Assembly (NCBI RefSeq): GCF_000736415.1
Contig: NZ_CP009043.1
Location: 1,550,001-1,614,000, forward strand
Reading direction: 5' to 3'
Source: Campylobacter iguaniorum
Lineage (GTDB): Bacteria > Campylobacterota > Campylobacteria > Campylobacterales > Campylobacteraceae
DNA length: 64,000 bases
Shown here: positions 18,387-28,419 of the stretch, one piece after another
Layout of the letters: every line of letters begins with the position of its first letter
Numbering within the stretch: the first letter of the stretch is position 1
The notes under the pieces: generated by a model
Seen by the model: the letters and a program-made list of their open reading frames with translations, nothing else
Database searches by the model: none
What the model was told of the DNA's origin: nothing
Translations under genes and position numbers: made by a program

Positions 18387-18521
18387 TATCTTCCTTTGTT
18401 ATGTTAAAAAATTGACAGTCAATATACCAAATTTTTGCTTTATTTAAGTATAAATTGTCAAATTTATAACTATAAAAGTCAAAATAGTATAAAATAATCC
18501 AAAAATTTTACGAGGTAATTT

Positions 18522-19109
18522 ATGTTTGATGAAAGTAGAAGAAGCGAATTTGAAAATTGCGTAAAAACTATGTTAGAAATCATGGGTGAAGACCCAAAAC
18601 GTGGCGGGCTTCTTGATACTCCAAAAAGAGTGGCAAAGGCTTATGAGTTCATCACTAGCGGATATTCTATGGATCCAAAAGACGTGCTAAATGACGCCTT
18701 GTTTCAAAGTAGCAACAACGAAATGGTTCTTATCAAAGACATTGAGTTTTACAGTGTTTGCGAGCATCATCTCTTGCCTATCATTGGCAGAGTTCATGTA
18801 GCCTACATACCAGATGGTCAAGTTGTAGGACTTAGCAAAATCCCACGCATGGTAAATATTTACGCAAGACGTCTGCAAATCCAAGAGCAAATGACAGAGC
18901 AAATCGCTCAGGCCATAGCTGAAACTATCAAGCCAAAAGGCGTAGGCGTCGTGGTAGAAGCAAGGCATATGTGTGTAGAGATGCGTGGGGTTGAGAAGAT
19001 AAACTCAATCACTACAACTTCAGCCTTGCGTGGAAGCTTCATCAAATCAGCAGAAACTAGAAAAGAGTTTTTTGATCTGATAAACTCACCAAGGTCAGTT
19101 AAATTTTGA
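18522..19109 (+). CDS. folE: GTP cyclohydrolase I
   Basis: This 195-residue enzyme converts GTP to dihydroneopterin triphosphate, the entry step of folate synthesis. Zinc ligands are visible in [11 protein letters not shown] and in [10 protein letters not shown], and the GTP-binding [19 protein letters not shown] segment is intact. ACGAGG lies about 6 nt before the ATG. It overlaps fliI by 3-4 nt, an arrangement I recall as conserved in Campylobacter. Confidence 0.97.
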   Translation: MFDESRRSEFENCVKTMLEIMGEDPKRGGLLDTPKRVAKAYEFITSGYSMDPKDVLNDALFQSSNNEMVLIKDIEFYSVCEHHLLPIIGRVHVAYIPDGQVVGLSKIPRMVNIYARRLQIQEQMTEQIAQAIAETIKPKGVGVVVEARHMCVEMRGVEKINSITTTSALRGSFIKSAETRKEFFDLINSPRSVKF

Positions 19110-20410
19110 GCTTAGAAAATTTAAAAAGCAAACTTGATAAAAGTCTAAATTTATCAAGTGTTTTTGGGACGATTTCTAAAATTTCAGCCAGCACGATTGA
19201 GATAATTGGGCTTAGACCAAGTATCGGCGATATAGTAAGAATCGCTAGTAATGACGGGCTTAAAAGTGAGCTTGGCATGGTCACAGCCATAAGCCAAAAA
19301 GGTGCAAATGTCAGTCCGTTTGGCTTTGTTGAGGGATTTAAGATAGGCGACAAAGTCTATACAAGCGATCAAGGTATGAATATACCAGTTGGTGATGAGC
19401 TTATCGGCAGAGTTGTGGATCCATTTATGAACCCAAAAGACGGCAAAGGGCCGATAAATGCGGCCTCTTACGCTCCCATCATGCGAGCTCCGATTCCAGC
19501 GATGAAAAGAGGGCTTATCAATGAGCCTTTTAGTGTCGGGATTAAAACAATAGATGGCTTACTAACTTGTGGCAAAGGGCAAAAACTAGGTATTTTTGCA
19601 GGATCTGGCGTAGGCAAATCAACTCTTATGGGAATGATAGTCAAAAACTCAACCGCTCCCATAAAAGTCATAGCGCTAATTGGCGAGCGTGGTCGCGAAG
19701 TCCCTGAGTTTATCCAAAAAAACCTAGGCGGCGACCTAAGCAACGCAGTCATCATAGTAGCCACAAGCGACGATAGCCCACTTATGAGAAAATACGGTGC
19801 GTTTTGTGCTATGAGCGTGGCTGAATACTTCAAAAGCAGTGGCAAAGATGTGCTATTTATCATGGATAGCGTGACGAGATTTGCTATGGCTCAGCGTGAG
19901 ATCGGACTAGCTCTTGGCGAACCACCGACTTCAAAAGGCTATCCACCAAGCGTACTTACACTCCTTCCTCAGCTCATGGAGCGAGCTGGCAAAGAAGAGG
20001 GCAAAGGCAGCATAACTGCGTTTTTTACCGTGCTTGTAGAGGGTGATGATATGAGCGATCCTATCGCTGATCAAAGCAGAAGCATACTTGATGGACATAT
20101 TGTATTAAGCCGTGAGCTAACTGATTTTGGAATCTATCCACCGATCAATATCCTAAACTCAGCAAGTCGTGTTATGGGCGATGTGACAAGCAAAGAGCAT
20201 AGAGCCAACGCTTCTAAATTTAAAAGGCTATTTTCTACTTTAAAAGAAAATGAAGTCCTAATCCGTATCGGAGCCTACCAAAAAGGCGCTGATAAAGAGC
20301 TTGATCTTGCAATATCTAAAAAATCATTTATGGAAGAGTTTATGAAACAATCCCCAAATGAGGGTTTTGAATTTGAAGAGATTATTAAAATGTTAGAGCA
20401 AATTAACTAA
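19106..20410 (+). CDS. fliI: Flagellum-specific ATPase
   Basis: This 434-residue F1-beta-like ATPase drives export of flagellar subunits with FliH and FliJ. Walker A is [14 protein letters not shown], Walker B is [17 protein letters not shown], and the [10 protein letters not shown] segment is typical. It starts at a TTG (19106) overlapping the folE TGA, so it depends on translational coupling. No other flagellar gene is nearby, as expected for scattered Campylobacter flagellar genes. Confidence 0.96.
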   Translation: MSLENLKSKLDKSLNLSSVFGTISKISASTIEIIGLRPSIGDIVRIASNDGLKSELGMVTAISQKGANVSPFGFVEGFKIGDKVYTSDQGMNIPVGDELIGRVVDPFMNPKDGKGPINAASYAPIMRAPIPAMKRGLINEPFSVGIKTIDGLLTCGKGQKLGIFAGSGVGKSTLMGMIVKNSTAPIKVIALIGERGREVPEFIQKNLGGDLSNAVIIVATSDDSPLMRKYGAFCAMSVAEYFKSSGKDVLFIMDSVTRFAMAQREIGLALGEPPTSKGYPPSVLTLLPQLMERAGKEEGKGSITAFFTVLVEGDDMSDPIADQSRSILDGHIVLSRELTDFGIYPPINILNSASRVMGDVTSKEHRANASKFKRLFSTLKENEVLIRIGAYQKGADKELDLAISKKSFMEEFMKQSPNEGFEFEEIIKMLEQIN

Positions 20411-20498
20411 TATTTTGATACCAAATATCGCAGAGAGATAATTTTTATAACTTTTACTCTCATTTACTAAATTTTAAAGCAAAATTTATAAAAGTTGT

Positions 20499-21757
<1,259 letters not shown>

Positions 21758-21780
21758 AAATTAAAAATTAGGATAAAACA

Positions 21781-22782
21781 ATGGCTAAGGGAAATTTAAT
21801 CAGTGGAAATATTTGGGATGAGTATTCACAAAAGGTTCAAGATGCGATGAATCACCCAAAAAATATGGGCGAAATCACAGAAGAGCAAGCTGAGGCTATG
21901 GGCTGCACTCTCATCATCGCAGATCACGGTGCTGAGAGTTGTGGCGACGCAGTTAGGCTATACTGGGCTGTAGAAAACGGCACAGAAATCATCAAAGACG
22001 CTAAATTTAAGAGCTTTGGTTGTGGTACTGCCATAGCTAGTAGTGATTATATGGCTGAACTTTGCAAAGGCAAAACAGTAGACGAGGCGGTCAAAATCAC
22101 AAACATAGATGTAGAAAAAGCTATGCGTGACACTCCAGAAACTCCAGCCGTGCCACCACAAAAAATGCACTGCTCAGTTATGGCTTATGATGTTATCAAA
22201 GCAGCTGCTGCAAGCTATAAAGGCGTGGATCCTGAGCATTTTGAAGATGAGATTATCGTGTGCGAATGTGCTAGAGTAAGTCTTGGCACGATAAAAGAAG
22301 TAATCCGTCTAAACGACCTAAAAACAGTCGAAGAGATCACTCAATACACAAAAGCAGGAGCATTTTGTAAAAGCTGTATCAAACCTGGCGGACATGAGAA
22401 AAAAGAGTATTATCTAGTCGATATCTTGGCTGAAACAAGAGCTGAGATGGAAGCTGAACGTATGCAAGCAGTCGCAAATGCTAAGGTCAGCGGAAGTGGA
22501 CTTGAGAGTGATTTAAGCTTTGAAGAGCTAACAGTCGTCAAACAACTAAAAGCCATAGAAGCTGTCATTGATGAACACATACGTCCAATGCTTGTCATGG
22601 ATGGTGGAAATATGGAAATCCTCGATATCAAAAAAGACGATGAAAGCGGCAAAATAGACGTATATATCAGATATCTTGGGGCTTGTAGTGGATGTGCGAG
22701 TGGGGCTACTGGCACACTTTATGCTATAGAAAACATCTTACAAGAAAATTTAAGCCCAAATATCAGAGTTTTACCAGTCTGA
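21781..22782 (+). CDS. nifU: Fe-S cluster scaffold NifU (three-domain type)
   Basis: This 333-residue scaffold has three domains in order. The first is an IscU-like N-domain with cluster cysteines in ESCGD, FGCGTAIASS and MHCSVMAYD. The second is a BFD-like [2Fe-2S] domain with CECARVS and FCKSCIKPGG. The third is a C-terminal Nfu domain with CSGCASG near residue 315. Full-length NifU is characteristic of epsilonproteobacteria. It is co-transcribed with nifS, and a hairpin terminator follows. Confidence 0.97.
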   Translation: MAKGNLISGNIWDEYSQKVQDAMNHPKNMGEITEEQAEAMGCTLIIADHGAESCGDAVRLYWAVENGTEIIKDAKFKSFGCGTAIASSDYMAELCKGKTVDEAVKITNIDVEKAMRDTPETPAVPPQKMHCSVMAYDVIKAAAASYKGVDPEHFEDEIIVCECARVSLGTIKEVIRLNDLKTVEEITQYTKAGAFCKSCIKPGGHEKKEYYLVDILAETRAEMEAERMQAVANAKVSGSGLESDLSFEELTVVKQLKAIEAVIDEHIRPMLVMDGGNMEILDIKKDDESGKIDVYIRYLGACSGCASGATGTLYAIENILQENLSPNIRVLPV

Positions 22783-22790
22783 TAAGTTAC

Positions 22791-22817
22791 TTGGAGTTAG
22801 CACGTTTCTAACTCCAA
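22791..22817 (+). terminator. Terminator of nifS-nifU
   Basis: A perfect 10-bp stem, TTGGAGTTAG / CTAACTCCAA, with a 7-nt loop is followed by a T-rich stretch (22818-22833). Confidence 0.75.
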
Positions 22818-22972
22818 TATTTCTATTTTATTATAAAATAATACATATATTATCTACTTATAATTCTTTTATTCAAATTTAATTAAAAATCAAATATTTA
22901 TACTAACTTTAAGCTTAATTTTTCAATAAATTAGTTAAAATCGGCGATAAATTCTATATTTAAGGATATAAA

Positions 22973-24934
22973 ATGATTCTAAGTAAAAGCATAGCGGCAA
23001 AGGTAACTGCCAGCGTTGTAGCATTATTTGCAATACTTTTTGTTATCTTAACATACATTAACTACTCAGACGCTAGAGATAACTCTTTGGAGTTACTAAA
23101 TGTTGAAAGAACAAAGGCTATAAATGCTACTCAAACTATTTTAAAAGAAAATATAGGCACAAGCATTGAAGAGATAGAAAATCTAGTAAATTTGATAGCA
23201 AAAAGCGATTTGCAAGATGACAATATCTTAAATATGCTAAAAATAGCTAAAGAAACAAGTGGATTTGCGCTTCTTTATCTAGGTATGAGTGACAACGGCG
23301 TTGTTTATTACTCAGACGGTAGGACAAGATACCCAGATGCGAACTATGACCCAAGAAAACGTGGATGGTATCAAGAAGCAGTCAAACAAAACAAGACAAT
23401 CATAACAGATCCATACGTATCAAACAGCACAGGCGAATATACTATTACGATAGCAAAACCACTTTATGTAAACAACAAAATGGTCGGCGTAGTATCAGGC
23501 GACTTCTCTACAGTTGAACTCAGCAAAGATATAATCGAAATTGGCAAAGTCGATGACGGCTATATCTTAATCATGAACAACGAAGGCAAAATCCTAGTAG
23601 ATGCAGATTCAAAATTTATAGGCAAAACTCCAAATTTCACAAAAGAGCTGCTACAAAAACTTCAAGCTAAAGATTTCGATAAATTTGGCAGAGTATCATA
23701 TGCCTATGAAGATGGCTCACAAAAAATAAGCAGATGCCAACAAACTGGCTACAATAATTGGTTAGTTTGTACAGTTATGGACTCAAACTACTTTGACAAA
23801 CAAACAGATAAAATTTTAGAAAAACAAATAATCTTGGTTGTTATATTCCTTATTTTTTCAGCATTTACTGTGTGGTTTTTAATAAAAAATTCTCTAAAAC
23901 CTCTTCATACAATAGTTGATGGTCTTACTGACTTCTTCGACTTCCTCCACCACAAGAATGACAATCCTAAAGTAATAGAGATAAAGACTAATGATGAGTT
24001 TGGTATCATATCTAAGCTTATTAATGAAAACATTGCAAATGTTAAATCTGCTCTTGATCAAGATGATAAAGCTGTAAATGAGTCTTTAACTAGAGCTAAA
24101 GAGGTAGAGAGTGGAAACCTTAGTGTAAGAATAATAAATACTCCATACTCTCCAGGTCTTAGACAACTAAGAGATGTACTTAATAATATGCTTGATGTAT
24201 TACAAGCTAAGATTGGTAAAGATATAAATGTTATCCAAAAAACATTTGATGATTTTAAAAATCTAGATTTTACTTCTAGTATATCTGATGCTAATGGCGA
24301 AGTAGAAAAGGTAACTAATCTACTAGGTAGTCAAATAACAAATATGCTAAGAGATAATCTAGCTCAAGCAAATAACTTACAAGAAAAAGCAAATGATCTA
24401 AAAACTTATGTAAGCTCACTAAATGAAGGAGCTAAATCTCAAGCAGAATCACTTCAAGAAAGTGCAGCAGCTGTTGAAGAGATGAGTAGCTCTATGAACT
24501 CTATAAATGAAAGAGCTAGTGAAGTAATCAAACAAAGTGAAGACATTAAAAACATCATTACTATAATAAGAGATATAGCAGATCAAACAAATCTTCTAGC
24601 TCTAAATGCAGCTATTGAAGCAGCACGTGCTGGAGAGCATGGTAGAGGATTTGCAGTAGTTGCTGATGAAGTTAGAAAACTAGCTGAAAGAACTCAAAAA
24701 TCTCTTGGCGAGATAGAAGCTAATGTAAATATCCTAAGCCAAAGCATAAATGAGATGAGCCAAAGCATAGGTGAACAAACTGAAGCTATAAATCAAATCA
24801 ATCAAGCTGTAGTAAGTGTAGATGAACTAACCAAACAAAATGTTGATATAGCTAGCAATAGCAATAGAGTAACTACTGAAGTAGAAAAGATAGCTGATAT
24901 TATTGTTAGTGAAGTTAAGAAGAAGAAGTTTTAA
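22973..24934 (+). CDS. Methyl-accepting chemotaxis protein with a dCache_1 domain, predicted amino-acid sensor
   Basis: This 653-residue chemoreceptor has membrane helices near residues 8-28 and 280-300 around a periplasmic dCache_1 domain. The residues of the amino-acid-binding motif line up: Tyr125, Arg130, Trp132, Tyr133, Tyr148 and Asp177, a constant offset of four from PctA as I recall it. A HAMP-like region follows, then the signalling tip near 535-578, which matches that of the NIT receptor at 4785. AAGGA lies 6 nt before the ATG. The 3' half is more AT-rich in codon choice than the sensor half, hinting at domain exchange. Confidence 0.92.
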   Translation: MILSKSIAAKVTASVVALFAILFVILTYINYSDARDNSLELLNVERTKAINATQTILKENIGTSIEEIENLVNLIAKSDLQDDNILNMLKIAKETSGFALLYLGMSDNGVVYYSDGRTRYPDANYDPRKRGWYQEAVKQNKTIITDPYVSNSTGEYTITIAKPLYVNNKMVGVVSGDFSTVELSKDIIEIGKVDDGYILIMNNEGKILVDADSKFIGKTPNFTKELLQKLQAKDFDKFGRVSYAYEDGSQKISRCQQTGYNNWLVCTVMDSNYFDKQTDKILEKQIILVVIFLIFSAFTVWFLIKNSLKPLHTIVDGLTDFFDFLHHKNDNPKVIEIKTNDEFGIISKLINENIANVKSALDQDDKAVNESLTRAKEVESGNLSVRIINTPYSPGLRQLRDVLNNMLDVLQAKIGKDINVIQKTFDDFKNLDFTSSISDANGEVEKVTNLLGSQITNMLRDNLAQANNLQEKANDLKTYVSSLNEGAKSQAESLQESAAAVEEMSSSMNSINERASEVIKQSEDIKNIITIIRDIADQTNLLALNAAIEAARAGEHGRGFAVVADEVRKLAERTQKSLGEIEANVNILSQSINEMSQSIGEQTEAINQINQAVVSVDELTKQNVDIASNSNRVTTEVEKIADIIVSEVKKKKF

Positions 24935-24939
24935 CGCAC

Positions 24940-24976
24940 AATCTTATACCTTGAGAAAATCTCAAGGTATAAGATT
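24940..24976 (+). terminator. Long perfect hairpin after the dCache chemoreceptor
   Basis: Arms 24940-24955 and 24961-24976 form a perfect 16-bp stem with a 5-nt loop. No T tract follows, so it may stabilise the mRNA 3' end or need another factor to terminate. Confidence 0.55.
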
Positions 24977-25093
24977 AGAAAAATAAGTCAAATTTAATAA
25001 TAATCGCATAAATTTATATAAATCATATAATTATTTATATATAATCTCATAATTTAACCGATATTTAATCTACAATAGTATTAAAAAGGAGAT

Positions 25094-27541
25094 ATGGATG
25101 TGCTAAATTCATCTATTAAATTTACTCTAGCTAGTAGCTTAATAGCTATAAATGTATTAGCTGGAGAAATCCTGACCTATGATCCTGATAATGTGGGGGG
25201 GGGGTATAACCCATCTACACTAACAACACCCAAAAAAATCTCACTTTACAATAGTAGTTCTAATATAATGGGTATAGCACCAAGCAATAGCAGCCCTACA
25301 GATAATACTGTAAATATATATAGCACAACTACAACAACACAACTAGATTATATCTTTGGGGGATTAAGCAATCTAGATTCAGTCAATTCAAATACGCTAA
25401 ATATGTATAATGGGACTGTAACTTATTCTATCTTTGGTGGATACGGCAATAGTAATACAAGTTCAGTTACTTCAAACACAGTAAATATGTATGATGGAAC
25501 TATAAAAGTTGATCTTAATGGTGGATATAGCCAATCTTTAGCTACTAAAAATACTGTTAATATTTACGGTGGAAGTATAAATAGATATATCTATGGAGGA
25601 AATACTGCTTCAAGTAAGTTAGGGCTAGCAACAGAAAACATAGTAAATATCTACAATGGAAATATAGGTACTATTTATGGTGGATCTGCTAGTACATCTA
25701 CTGATAATATTATAAACATATCTGGTGGCATTATAAAAGGCAATGTTTATGGTGGGTCTGCTGGCAATGAAGCAAAATCAAATATTGTAAATATATACGG
25801 CGGGGTTATGTATAGTCATATCTATGGTGGATCTGCTAATACAGCTAATAATAATATTGTAAATATATCTAATGGAATTATAAGTGGTAATGTTTATGGC
25901 GGTAACGGTAGATTTAGAGCAGATAGTAACACTATAAATATATCCAATGGAATTATAAGTGGTAATGTTTATGGCAGTTACAGTGTGCATTATGCAAATG
26001 ACAACATTGTAAACATATCTGGTGGCACTATAGAAGGCGATGTTTATGGTGGGTCTGCAGGTTATACTTCAGCCGTTGGGAACACCGTAAACATCTTAGG
26101 CAGTCCAACCTTTGGAGCAAATACTATATTGTATGGTGGATTTATAGGAGGCACTTCATCTTTTCAAAATGATATCGCTGAAAACACCCTAAACCTAAAA
26201 ACTAAAGATATAGTAGTAAAAGATATAAAAAACTTTCAATACATAAACTTCTATTTACCAAGCAATGTAGTTGCCAATGATACTATTTTAACTCTTACTG
26301 ATACAGGTCAAACAAATATAAGTTATTCTATTTATCATATAGGTGTTGGAGTTATGAGTGGAGATAGCCCAGTATTAAATGCTGGAGATGAGATAACTCT
26401 TATAGATAAACCAAATGGTGAACTATTATTGCCTACTTTAGATAATTATATAGATAACATTGATAATCAAAGAGCCTTACATAAAGGAACCATATATCAA
26501 GGCATAAGTAATGCATATTCCTTTAGTCTTGATTCAAAGACAAACTCTGAAAACAAAGTAAATAAACTAGTAGTAAGCATAACAAGTGCCCCACCTCCAC
26601 CAACTCCAATGCCAAGCTATGCAAACCCTAAGCAAAAAGCAATCTTAGAAAGCAGTATCGCAATAATAGGTATGCTAAACTATGATATTATTGATAATAT
26701 TCTTCTTGATGAAAAGTCTGATGGAATACCTGAGATATTTGCAGTATCTAAAGGATATGATACTAGACTAAACTCAGGCTCTCATGTAGATGTAAGAGGA
26801 GCTAATCTAATAACAGGAATAAGCACAAAGGTAAATGATAGCTTTATATACTCAGCATTCTTTGAAGCTGGATATGGTAAGTATGATAGCTTTAATAGCT
26901 TTGATAGTGGAGATATAAAAGGAAGTGGAGATAACTCATACTTCGGGTTTGGTCTTATGAGTAAGACTAATCTAGTAAATAACTTCTATATAGATAATAG
27001 TATTAAATTTGGTCAAGTTAAGAGTGATTTTAAAAGTGATGATTTTGGAGATAGTAGCAATAAGATAAGTGCTAGCTTTGATTCTAAAAGAGCTTATTAT
27101 GGATTATCTCTTGGAGTGGGTAATATAATAGAACTTGATAATAGATCAAATTTAGATATCTATACAAAGCTATATTATACTAGAGTAGGAAGTGATAGTG
27201 TAGATATGAGTACTAATGATAAATTTAGGCTTGATACATTTAACTCTTTTATAGCTAAGCTTGGAGCTAGATATAATTATGAGATTAAAGAGAGTACTAC
27301 TTTATATACTGGGGCAGCTTATGAATATGAGTTTGATGCTAAACAAAAAGGATATAACCTAAGCTATAACTATGAGATAGATCCTACTGATATGCAAGGA
27401 AGTAGTGGGAGCATTGAAGCTGGTATCAAACTAAAACCACTTACAAATAGTGATAGACTTACTCTTGATCTAGGAATCAAAGGATTAAGCGGTAAGAAAG
27501 AAGGTGTGAGTGGTAATGTAGGGATTGAGTGGAGGTTGTAA
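25094..27541 (+). CDS. Phase-variable autotransporter with a repeat-rich passenger
   Basis: This 815-residue protein has a signal peptide ending near LAGEI, then a glycine-, asparagine- and isoleucine-rich passenger (about 60-370). The passenger is built of imperfect units such as NTVNIYGG-SI-YGG that should form a beta-helix. A spacer with a proline-rich SAPPPPTPMPSY near 498-509 leads to a C-terminal autotransporter barrel (about 545-815) ending GIEWRL. A G10 tract spans codons 34-37. The ATG at 25094 is only 2 nt from GGAG, so the in-frame GTG at 25100, spaced 8 nt, may be the true start. A surface adhesin is the likely role; the receptor is unknown. Confidence 0.88.
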   Translation: MDVLNSSIKFTLASSLIAINVLAGEILTYDPDNVGGGYNPSTLTTPKKISLYNSSSNIMGIAPSNSSPTDNTVNIYSTTTTTQLDYIFGGLSNLDSVNSNTLNMYNGTVTYSIFGGYGNSNTSSVTSNTVNMYDGTIKVDLNGGYSQSLATKNTVNIYGGSINRYIYGGNTASSKLGLATENIVNIYNGNIGTIYGGSASTSTDNIINISGGIIKGNVYGGSAGNEAKSNIVNIYGGVMYSHIYGGSANTANNNIVNISNGIISGNVYGGNGRFRADSNTINISNGIISGNVYGSYSVHYANDNIVNISGGTIEGDVYGGSAGYTSAVGNTVNILGSPTFGANTILYGGFIGGTSSFQNDIAENTLNLKTKDIVVKDIKNFQYINFYLPSNVVANDTILTLTDTGQTNISYSIYHIGVGVMSGDSPVLNAGDEITLIDKPNGELLLPTLDNYIDNIDNQRALHKGTIYQGISNAYSFSLDSKTNSENKVNKLVVSITSAPPPPTPMPSYANPKQKAILESSIAIIGMLNYDIIDNILLDEKSDGIPEIFAVSKGYDTRLNSGSHVDVRGANLITGISTKVNDSFIYSAFFEAGYGKYDSFNSFDSGDIKGSGDNSYFGFGLMSKTNLVNNFYIDNSIKFGQVKSDFKSDDFGDSSNKISASFDSKRAYYGLSLGVGNIIELDNRSNLDIYTKLYYTRVGSDSVDMSTNDKFRLDTFNSFIAKLGARYNYEIKESTTLYTGAAYEYEFDAKQKGYNLSYNYEIDPTDMQGSSGSIEAGIKLKPLTNSDRLTLDLGIKGLSGKKEGVSGNVGIEWRL
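25195..25204 (+). repeat. G10 homopolymer, predicted phase-variation switch
   Basis: Ten consecutive G in the 5' coding part of the autotransporter. With ten the frame is open. With nine the frame ends at TAA eight codons after the tract begins, and with eleven at TAA two codons after it. The length is in the range at which Campylobacter G tracts switch by slipped-strand mispairing. Confidence 0.9.
25861..25975 (+). repeat. Near-identical 75-nt direct repeat in the autotransporter passenger
   Basis: The 40-nt segments at 25861-25900 and 25936-25975 differ at one base and are spaced exactly 75 nt (25 codons), so gain or loss of a unit keeps the frame. Less similar copies occur upstream and downstream. 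Confidence 0.8.
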
Positions 27542-27568
27542 TAACTGACAATCATTTAATATTTATAG

Positions 27569-27595
27569 ATTTAGAAGATGATTTATCTTCTAAAT
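27569..27595 (+). terminator. Hairpin after the autotransporter gene
   Basis: A perfect 11-bp stem, ATTTAGAAGAT / ATCTTCTAAAT, with a 5-nt loop lies 28 nt past the stop codon. Confidence 0.6.
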
Positions 27596-27625
27596 TTGAT
27601 TGCTGAAGTATTTGTGGTAATCTCT

Positions 27626-27751
27626 CAAATTCACGCAGTGAATTTGCATTAAATAGACAGGCGTTAGCCCCAACTGGGAAAGGGGTTGGGGGTTTAAGGG
27701 ATAGGGGAAAACTGTTTGGATGCAAATTTAGAGTTTTCCCCTGTCCCTTAA
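27626..27751. repeat. Cluster of palindromes in a 359-bp intergenic region
   Basis: Three more hairpins follow the autotransporter terminator: CAAATTCAC / GTGAATTTG (27626-27646), CCCCAAC / GTTGGGG (27668-27691), and a long one with 20-nt arms at 27694-27713 and 27732-27751 that differ at one position and enclose an 18-nt loop. The G- and C-rich segments stand out sharply from the AT-rich surroundings. This looks like a dispersed palindromic repeat or a structured RNA. From 27752 to the infC end I see only AT-rich sequence. Confidence 0.7.
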
Positions 27752-27900
27752 GAGAAAAAGATTAAATTTATTTGTAAAAAAGTTGCTACACTTGCGTACA
27801 GGTTAATAAATCCACTTCTCAATGACATCTGAAAAATAAATTTAATAAAATAGATTTTTTGGTATGAGTTTAGCCTGCGAAATTAATCGCAGACTTTCTG

Positions 27901-28419
27901 TTAAGCTTTTTTTGGAGTTACAAGCATATTGACATAGCGACCTTCTAAATTCGGTGCTTTGTCTCTTTCTGCAAAGTCTTTTATAAGTTCCCAAATCTTC
28001 TCAAGCATCACGACACCAGCTTCTGGAGCCGCCATCTCTCTACCTTTTAGGAATACTCTAAATTTAACGTGTTTGCCCTCGTCAAGAAATTCTTGTGCGT
28101 GCTTTATCTTGTAATTTATGTCATTTTGAGCTATCTTGATAGAGAGTTTTATCTCTTTTACTTCGATAACTTTTTGCTTTTTCTTCGCTTCTTTTTGCTT
28201 TTTTTCTTGTTGATAGCGGAATTTGCCATAATCCATAATCTTACAAACTGGCGGTTTAGCATCTGGAGCTATTAGCACAAGATCTAGACCCATTTTGTTT
28301 GCTATTTCTTGTGCTTCATCTCTACTCAAAACACCATATACTGTGCCTTCATCGCCGACACATCTTACTTCACTAGCACGAATTTCTTCGTTTAGATACA
28401 CATCTTTTTCTTTGCTCAA
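27901..28419 (-). CDS. infC: Translation initiation factor IF-3
   Basis: This 172-residue factor binds the 30S subunit and checks start-codon choice. N-terminal [16 protein letters not shown] and the linker and C-domain blocks [15 protein letters not shown] and [12 protein letters not shown] are standard. It starts at a TTG (28419) that overlaps the thrS stop by 4 nt, with GAGG 7 nt upstream. A poor start codon is a known feature of infC genes and underlies autoregulation in E. coli, where it is ATT. Confidence 0.97.
   Translation of the reverse strand: MSKEKDVYLNEEIRASEVRCVGDEGTVYGVLSRDEAQEIANKMGLDLVLIAPDAKPPVCKIMDYGKFRYQQEKKQKEAKKKQKVIEVKEIKLSIKIAQNDINYKIKHAQEFLDEGKHVKFRVFLKGREMAAPEAGVVMLEKIWELIKDFAERDKAPNLEGRYVNMLVTPKKA

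Noticed and set aside
25778-25990. Minus-strand 70-codon frame opposite the autotransporter repeats.
   Set aside because: It is a shadow of the repeated coding units on the other strand, has repetitive content and lacks a ribosome site.
25570-26100. Regularly spaced similar sequences that might be a CRISPR array.
   Set aside because: The units are in-frame coding repeats of the autotransporter passenger, diverged in sequence and without unique spacers of constant length.
27553-27758. Minus-strand open frame of about 66 codons through the palindromic block after the autotransporter.
   Set aside because: It has no ATG and no ribosome site, begins right after a stop codon, and is composed largely of the GC-rich inverted repeats. 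It is better explained as a non-coding palindromic element that happens to stay open.
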